Source: Agrocybe praecox (taxonomy: Eukaryota > Basidiomycota > Agaricomycetes > Agaricales > Agrocybaceae). From it: a stretch of 18,298 nucleotides of DNA. How positions within the stretch are numbered: position 1 is the stretch's first letter; the number at the start of each line of letters is the position of its first letter. The notes beneath the pieces were generated by a model. The model searched no databases, had not been told where the DNA came from, and saw only the letters and a list, made by a program, of their open reading frames with translations. The stretch is from NCBI GenBank assembly GCA_964017145.1, contig CAXHKQ010000326.1:1-18298 (forward strand), given 5' to 3'. This document shows, piece after piece, positions 11,364-18,298 of this stretch. The position numbers and the translations under genes were made by a program.

Positions 11364-14300
11364 CTGCACGCGCGCAGATAACACATACATTTAGATAATT
11401 CTTGACTTGCTTGACATGCTCTTGAAAACTCTACAGAATACTGAAGCTTTTACTACACTATTTCGCTACGCTTGCAACAAGCCAAACGTCGTCGTCAAAG
11501 TCATTCAAAGTGTTGCACACCTTAAGATTCAAGTCAGATCCCTGCTGCATCAGTGTGCCAATGGCAAACCAGAAGCTGTTGTTCAGCGTGAAATTGTTCT
11601 CAATGCAAATCAGCTCGGTATTGTCAACATCATCTTGAATATAATCGATGCCTTTGTGATAGTAATCGTTGTCGATTGCCGAACAATGTAAATGCGGATT
11701 ATCTTCGTGTTTCGCGTGGGTCTGAGTACATCCGTTCGGATCGACACCGTCTTCATGGTCGAGTAGCTTGAGAAATGCTTTGCGATAGAACTTGTTGTAG
11801 TTCACGTCCTTGTCGTGGACTTGTACGCATTGATGTGAGAGGCTGGACGGACAATCCGAATGCATCGTTGCCGGATGCCATTCGAACGGCGAAAATCGTG
11901 CGACTATCCAGAGCGTTAGAGCGACCAGAACATAAGCGGCCCCAATGTAGCACCAAATCTCCTTCGCTAGCGGATTCATGAACGAGAAGATACGCTTCTG
12001 AACGGCCTCTGGTTTCTGTAAATTGTGCGAATAATCGAAATGAAATTATAATGTGAATGGCATGCGAATCATGAATCATTTCAGGTGCGCGAATAACTTT
12101 GACGACGACGACAAGTGAACACACGGCAAACCCAAAATCCTACAAAATGCATCGAACAAACCTTCGGGTTCAGGCCTGATCCCTGTCGCAAGAACGTGCC
12201 GGTTATGAACCAGAAACTGTTCGACACCGAGAACTGGTTCTCGACAACGTCGGACTCTTGCTGGCACGGATGCGGATTATTCCACTCGTACGGCGAGAAG
12301 CGCGCCATCACGAAGAGCGTGAAACTGACCAGCAAATATGCAGCCAAAACGTACAGCCAAATTTCGACCGCGAGTGGATTCATGAATGAGAAAAGCCTCG
12401 TTGGCTGACTTGTGGGCATCTGATCGCAGATGATGCGGATAGATTGTCGTCATTGTTGTGGATTGATTACACCAAGCAATTGTTTTCGACTCGTATGCTT
12501 ACCTTGAACAGAATACCGATGCCTAGGTTCATGAATGGTTTTGTGAAATCGATGACAGATTCTCGGGCATAATTGATTGTCATCGAAGCGACTGCCAAAT
12601 CAGCACGCTGTGAGTATTTTCAGAGAAAACAATTAGCTCTCCGGCAGCATTCCGACACTCGAAATACTCACCCTCTCTATCAGCTCCTGCACGATTCCGT
12701 TCCACGTCTTCGTCTCCGGATCGTACACACCGTACATGTTATCCGGAACCAGACGAATCGAATACCGGAAGCCAATCTGCCCGGCAATTCCTTTCAGCAA
12801 ATCAATGCAGAATCCCTCGAATCGTGCATTGCCCTCCAGATTCGGATCGGTGCGCACCATCACGTAGGGCTTTTCCTCGCGCGTCATCACGATCAGCGTG
12901 ATGTTCGTTGCATTCGATTCGTAGAATGCAGTTTTATCGGAGATATTCACTCCCGACGCGGGCATCCAGTCGCCGACTTTCTGCACATGCTCCCGCTTCA
13001 ACTTTAGCAAATCAAGCTTGAAGTTGCTGCGCTGACCGTTCCGGAACTCAATCGGTCCGGTCAGGCCGTTCCACACGGTGCTGGTGATGCGTTTGTGCAC
13101 CAGCCGGCCGGAGCTCCACGGGCGATCCTCGTTGTCGCAGCTCACGTTCGCCACGGACAGAAATGCGGACGATCGATCGAGCTCCATCAGACCGGCTGCC
13201 AGCGTGTACACGGAGTCGAACATCAGAGCCGGTTTGGTGCGTATCATCATGCTGGAGTTAAGGCCACCTTGGGTGGATGAATTTGCGTGGGGTTTGGGTT
13301 GAAACCCGTCTAGTTGTTTCAAAATATCTTTGACACGATGGGATTCGCTGTCGACTAGACGGAAGGCAGTTATGTTGACATTGTTGTAGTTGAAGTCTTC
13401 GAGATCGAACGACTCGAGATCCTGGATAGATGACTGAGAATTAGATTGGGGCTACATATTATGGCGTTTTATACTCACGAATGTGGTGAACATGTAGTGA
13501 TATCGATAGTCGTTCATTTGAAGTTGTAAAATCTGTAAACACATTATTTTCTGACTGACTTGTAAATTAGTGAGAAAATGTTGTCTTACCGATCGGAAAA
13601 ATATCTTTATGTTAGTGGCATCTGTATCGACGATTATTTTGAATATTTCTTTCTGTCGAATATCACGTAATACTTGTCGGTATGTGTCAGGTGCGGTTTG
13701 GCGAATATATATCTCATGATTCGAGAATGCAGATCGAACATTGGAGGCCTTCAAAAAGTCTTGCTGTTTGAACAGTCCTGAAATGCAAGCCATTTTGTTA
13801 AAATTTTGACAAACCATCCACAACTGTTTCGAGTATTCTCACCGTAATCGTTCTCGTACAGAACAGCAAATCTCGTCCAATTCAAATAGCTGATAAGATC
13901 GAAATAGGCTTGATTTATGTACCGTTGTGATGGATGTAAATTTATCGAGAACGATCTCGGAACCAATAGGTCACTGTAGGCATCATGTCGTTGCGGATTG
14001 TAGCCGCCTCCGGGCTGGTGCATCGGAAACGGTCGGTTCGTTGGTCGATGAATATAACTATTTTTGATTGCATTCTCAATGGTCGTATGAAAATCGATGC
14101 GTTGCTGAATGCACGGTATTTGGAGAGCGTCACATATTGATTCAATATGTGTGCCGAGAAAGGTATCAGTCGGTGCAAAAATTGCGTACACACCACCGAG
14201 GCGCGAGGTTTTCGCGGCACCGAAACTCTGCGCCCCGTCGTATTCGTTGGCAAGTTGGCGACAAACTGAAATTAATGGAAACTATCAAGAACCTGGATTT

Positions 14301-14639
14301 TATGAATGCAATGTCGAATGTTTACTCTTCTTTGTCGTTCTGAATGAGTCTTCCTTTGGCACATATTGGATATCGTAAATTAATGTTGTTGATGGCAGTA
14401 TAGTTTTGTCCTTGTTTATGCGGTAAATCGCATACTTGAATGCGATTTCGGCCGAGCCGTTACGTTGGTCCTCTGTGAATATTGTGGCTGAAACGAATGT
14501 CTGATAACAAATCGAATACAAATCAAACGTTATATTGCAACTTACCTATACGGACGATAGATGGGAGGCCACATTCTCCTATGTCCAACAACATAAGCAG
14601 TACCACTATCACCAAACGCAATTGCAAAGTTCGAAACAT
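10374..14639 (-). CDS. Kainate-type ionotropic glutamate receptor, nine coding exons with two alternative pore exons
   Basis: This gene encodes a ligand-gated cation channel subunit of the plasma membrane, probably neuronal. I joined exons at GT-AG sites: 14546-14639, 14326-14487, 13843-14265, 13590-13777, 13479-13532, 12672-13421, 12503-12607, then 12162-12419 (8a) or 11521-12015 (8b), then 10374-11363. Phases agree throughout, giving 1007 residues with 8a or 1086 with 8b. Domains in order are a signal peptide (about 1-23), amino-terminal domain (24 to about 470), ligand-binding S1 (from about 489), M1, pore loop, M3 with [10 protein letters not shown]2 and M4. Glutamate-contact residues are present: Tyr493, Thr567 and Arg572 in S1; Ser738, Thr739 and Glu787 in S2 (8a numbering). 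The family call is secure. The precise orthologue among insect kainate-like subunits is not, so no symbol is given. Constitutive introns are 57-83 bp. The gene diverges from the GMC gene. Confidence 0.95.
11521..12015 (-). CDS. Alternative pore exon 8b: M1 and pore loop, Gln at the Q/R site, long loop
   Basis: This 165-codon exon is a second copy of the M1-pore exon, phase 0 at both ends (TTTACAG|AAA and AAG|GTGTGC). It encodes [21 protein letters not shown]1, RFSPFEW, a loop about 79 residues longer than in 8a, then [12 protein letters not shown] and [13 protein letters not shown]. The Q/R-site residue is Gln749, codon CAG at 11547-11545, as in unedited vertebrate kainate subunits. The loop is His/Cys/Asp-rich. 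There are no stops or frame breaks, so this is unlikely to be a dead duplicate. It is not a separate gene: it lacks its own ligand-binding and M3-M4 parts. Use in place of 8a is inferred from exon phase and homology. Confidence 0.92.
12162..12419 (-). CDS. Alternative pore exon 8a: M1 and pore loop, Arg at the Q/R site
   Basis: This 86-codon exon is phase 0 at both ends (CAG|ATG and AAG|GTTTGT). It encodes the pre-M1 stretch, M1 (about residues 608-631), a short M1-pore loop with NNPHPC and SDVVENQF, and the pore loop [19 protein letters not shown]. The residue aligned with the vertebrate Q/R site is Arg670, codon CGA at 12188-12186. The short loop resembles vertebrate kainate subunits in length. 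It joins in frame to ATSTRIVGG of exon 9. Confidence 0.93.
12503..12607 (-). CDS. Receptor exon 7: S1 glutamate-contact segment
   Basis: This 35-codon exon, phase 0, runs [20 protein letters not shown] and ends in [10 protein letters not shown]. Arg572 is the near-invariant residue that holds the glutamate alpha-carboxylate. The Pro of the vertebrate AMPA/kainate P-L-T/A motif is Ser here (ASMT). The exon ends at LFK|GTAAGC, the common donor for both alternative pore exons. Confidence 0.92.
12672..13421 (-). CDS. Receptor exon 6: end of amino-terminal domain and ligand-binding S1
   Basis: This 250-codon exon is phase 0 at both ends. It starts at CCAG|GAT with [20 protein letters not shown]. 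It then covers the end of the amino-terminal domain ([25 protein letters not shown]) and the linker, and enters S1 with EEKPYVMVR, where Tyr493 corresponds to the Tyr that packs over bound glutamate. [18 protein letters not shown] follows. The donor is AGG|GTGAGT. Confidence 0.93.
13479..13532 (-). CDS. Receptor exon 5: 18-codon exon of the amino-terminal domain
   Basis: This 54-base exon, phase 0 at both ends, encodes [18 protein letters not shown], a conserved segment of the amino-terminal domain. The acceptor is TTTACAG|ATT and the donor TTC|GTGAGT. It is too short to be found by length alone; homology to the family and matching splice sites support it. Confidence 0.87.
13590..13777 (-). 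CDS. Receptor exon 4: amino-terminal domain
   Basis: The acceptor CAG|GA completes Gly227, giving [13 protein letters not shown] across the junction. The exon then encodes [15 protein letters not shown] and [19 protein letters not shown], typical of lobe 2 of the leucine/isoleucine/valine-binding-protein-like domain. It ends in phase 0 with the donor TCG|GTAAGA. Confidence 0.88.
13843..14265 (-). CDS. Receptor exon 3: amino-terminal domain with two insertions
   Basis: The acceptor TTTCAG|TT completes Ile86. Conserved blocks are [55 protein letters not shown]. Two stretches look longer than in related receptors I know: about residues 93-110 (Gly/Ala-rich) and about 144-186 (Pro/His/Asn-rich). 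Both are read through in frame with no stop. The donor is G|GTGAGA. Confidence 0.88.
14326..14487 (-). CDS. Receptor exon 2: amino-terminal domain, first lobe
   Basis: The acceptor is TTTCAG|CC, which joins exon 1 to give Ala32 and then [13 protein letters not shown], a hallmark of kainate-type amino-terminal domains. Another AG lies 11 bases upstream but breaks the frame. The exon carries [12 protein letters not shown] and [12 protein letters not shown]. The donor is A|GTAAAC. Confidence 0.88.
14546..14639 (-). CDS. Receptor exon 1: start codon and signal peptide
   Basis: ATG lies at 14639-14637. The exon encodes 31 codons plus one base. A Leu/Val/Ile-rich stretch at residues 5-18 followed by DIGEC looks like a cleavable signal peptide, leading into LPSIVRI, the usual start of the mature amino-terminal domain in insect kainate-like subunits. 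The donor is G|GTAAGT. This is the only Met that gives a signal peptide directly upstream of the conserved domain, so the start is well supported. Confidence 0.85.
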
Positions 14640-14983
14640 GGACCAGACCTACATCAACAAATACAGTGCAAAAGTGCATTCTCATTATGACAAACACCGA
14701 CGCTTTCACTTATACGTGTACATCCGTTTGAATTATCGATTTTTCCGGTCCAGACGAGTAATTAATTCCGAACTGAATTCGCTATGGACACGTGAATGAA
14801 CACTGGAATGAATTGACGTATTCGATACAAACCTTTGAAACTGTGTTGTGAGATTTGAAATTGATTCCAAACTGCCGAAATTGAGAAATAAAACGTATTC
14901 ACTTGATGACCAATGCACGCACACGTGCTCCTCGGCCGAGTTTATGTTTACGACTAACAGCGTACGACGTGACGAACTATGTC

Positions 14984-14992
14984 ATATATAAA
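14984..14992 (-). promoter_or_regulatory. Candidate TATA box for the receptor promoter
   Basis: TTTATATAT on the minus strand lies about 345 bases upstream of the receptor ATG. An initiator-like TTAGTC lies about 30-35 bases downstream (A at 14955). Read on the plus strand the same site is TATATAAA, so its direction is ambiguous. The assignment rests on position and motif only. Confidence 0.35.
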
Positions 14993-15602
14993 TCATGTTC
15001 TCGTTACGGCCAGTTGGAAAATAAATAAATACATTTTGTTGCGAATAAAAATAGAATGTACAGGTTATGGTTTGAGACCATTTTGAAAAGTTTGAATTTG
15101 TTAGTAATATTATTTACGTAGGTGCACGAAATCATATCTCTTCTTGCACGAGAAAGTGCATAAGATTGACGAGCGAAACTAGAACAATGAACGTGTGAGT
15201 GCGCGCGCATATGCTGAACTATACACTATACACATACATTACTTGTGCACACACACACATTTTCCCCTCCAGTCTGCGATATTTGTCAACATCGGACATG
15301 GATCGATTGTGCACACACGACGTTCCCCCAGTCTGCCAAACACTTTGCTATTTATACTCGGCTGTCGTCGGCGTCGGCGATGAATTTAAATTGAACAAAG
15401 TCAAGTTCAAAGCCGTTTACTACTACTACATACGATATACACCAGCGCATCGCGGAGCTGTTTGGAGTCTAGCGCGCACCGCAGTGCCCGACCACAATAG
15501 TATTCAAAGTCATATGGCACGAGCCCGCTCCGAGCTATTGTGCAAATCGTGCGCTTGCCAAAGACTGACTGTGTAAAGTGCGATAACTCGCGGATCCACA
15601 AT

Positions 15603-15624
15603 CACACACACACACACACACACA
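15603..15624. repeat. (CA)11 microsatellite
   Basis: An uninterrupted CA dinucleotide run lies about 340 bases upstream of the GMC candidate promoter, within the divergent intergenic region. Confidence 0.9.
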
Positions 15625-15941
15625 ATCGGCCGGCCTCACTAAACCACACTGTCCCACTCAGAACATCATCGCCGATAAAACCACCTATCGCTGCTATCTT
15701 GGTATGTCAATTTCGGTTATCATCCCACCTCCGCCTCATCCGACGACACCTTCGAAAAAAAATGTCGAAAAAAAATGTGCAGCGTGGAAATATTATCGCA
15801 ATAAACCAACGCGAGTGTCTTCGAGCGTGCCTCAGTATCAACTGGCTCCAATCTAAGATATCGTTTACCTCACACGCACACACCGAAACCGACGCACATT
15901 CGGCGCGTTGAGCGCCGGTCAGTTTTGATAAGCGCCCGGGC

Positions 15942-15981
15942 ATAAATAGCGCACCGCCTTCAGACGTCCGACCAGTCAGTC
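15942..15981 (+). promoter_or_regulatory. Core promoter of the GMC oxidoreductase
   Basis: ATAAATA at 15942-15948 is followed by overlapping initiator-like sites CCAGTC and TCAGTC at 15972-15981 (A at 15974 or 15978). The spacing of 30-36 bases fits a TATA-initiator pair. A donor-like AAC|GTAAGC at 16063/16064 and a TTGTAG acceptor at 16357 would make a non-coding first exon of about 90 bases and a 294-base intron in front of the coding start. Confidence 0.5.
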
Positions 15982-16358
15982 GCAGGGCAGTCAGCTCGTC
16001 AGTCGCATCGCCGAGTGTGTTTGTTTGTTCATTATTCACAAACAGTGCAATCCAGAAATAAACGTAAGCTAATCAGATGCGCATTCGCTTGATGAGTGTG
16101 TGTGCATAGTGCGATAGGAGAGCGTTAAGTGCTCATTTGAGTGTTTCGTAGTGCCATAAACGGAGGTGTTTTTGCGGTCGACCGAACGCCGAACGCTCAG
16201 AGTTAATCAACAGCTGTTGCTGCACACTTGTTAGACAAAAACACACCCTCTTCAATCAAAAGCCGTTGATATCTCGAGCCCACCTTTAGATCTGAGATTG
16301 GCATCGACATTGAAAATATTCCACCTACAATAAGTGCGTTATCTTGTTCGATTGTAGC

Positions 16359-18298
<1,940 letters not shown>

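Larger units (their letters stand above)
14640..15941. promoter_or_regulatory. Divergent intergenic region between receptor and oxidoreductase
   Basis: About 1.3 kb separates the receptor ATG from the GMC core promoter. It holds the receptor 5' leader, one strong TATA-like site at 14984-14992 and a GC-rich block at about 15430-15580. No conserved coding sequence is seen. Elements controlling either gene are likely here on position alone. Confidence 0.4.

Noticed and set aside
10396..11394. Several open frames of 60-180 residues on both strands over the last receptor exon
   Set aside because: They are Arg/Ala-rich readings of GC-rich DNA in other frames of a strongly conserved receptor exon and match no family.
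11458..11979. A Met-initiated open frame that could be taken for a separate small membrane protein
   Set aside because: It is exon 8b of the receptor: coding continues upstream to an acceptor at 12016-12018, the donor lies at 11519-11520, and the tail past it is intron.

Overview
The window is nuclear DNA from an insect, most likely a dipteran and plausibly a mosquito. The reasons are two insect-type genes with very short GT-AG introns (57-83 bp for most), signal and pore sequences typical of insect ionotropic glutamate receptors, an insect-style GMC oxidoreductase, and a flank full of small non-autonomous DNA transposons. No species can be named from sequence alone.

Layout. Positions 1 to about 10.25 kb hold no gene I can support. 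This stretch contains four recognisable non-autonomous transposons: a pogo-like element at 5014-5199, a TA-flanked 841-bp element at 5246-6086, a CACTR foldback element at 8083-8690, and a CCGGTTA-rich element at 9337-9787. It also has fragments of pogo-like ends and several CpG-rich, low-complexity islands. From 14639 down to 10374 on the minus strand lies a complete kainate-type ionotropic glutamate receptor gene with nine coding exons and intact frames. From about 15974 to the window end on the plus strand lies a GMC-family FAD oxidoreductase (glucose dehydrogenase-like), diverging from the receptor across an intergenic region of about 1-1.7 kb.

The most interesting system is inside the receptor. 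The exon carrying membrane helix M1 and the pore loop exists in two tandem copies, 12162-12419 (8a) and 11521-12015 (8b). Both are phase 0 at each end, so either can be spliced between exons 7 and 9, giving predicted proteins of 1007 or 1086 residues. At the Q/R site, the pore position that vertebrates recode by RNA editing, 8a carries Arg (CGA) and 8b carries Gln (CAG). Exon 8b also adds about 79 His/Cys/Asp-rich residues to the cytoplasmic M1-pore loop. Exon choice could therefore switch Ca2+ permeability and polyamine block, doing at the splicing level what ADAR editing does in vertebrates.

The oxidoreductase is nearly complete, but its large exon shows eight single-base frame breaks, mostly in short C or G runs, while the receptor 2 kb away shows none. 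Local sequence error or very recent pseudogenisation both fit. The two genes show no obvious pathway link.
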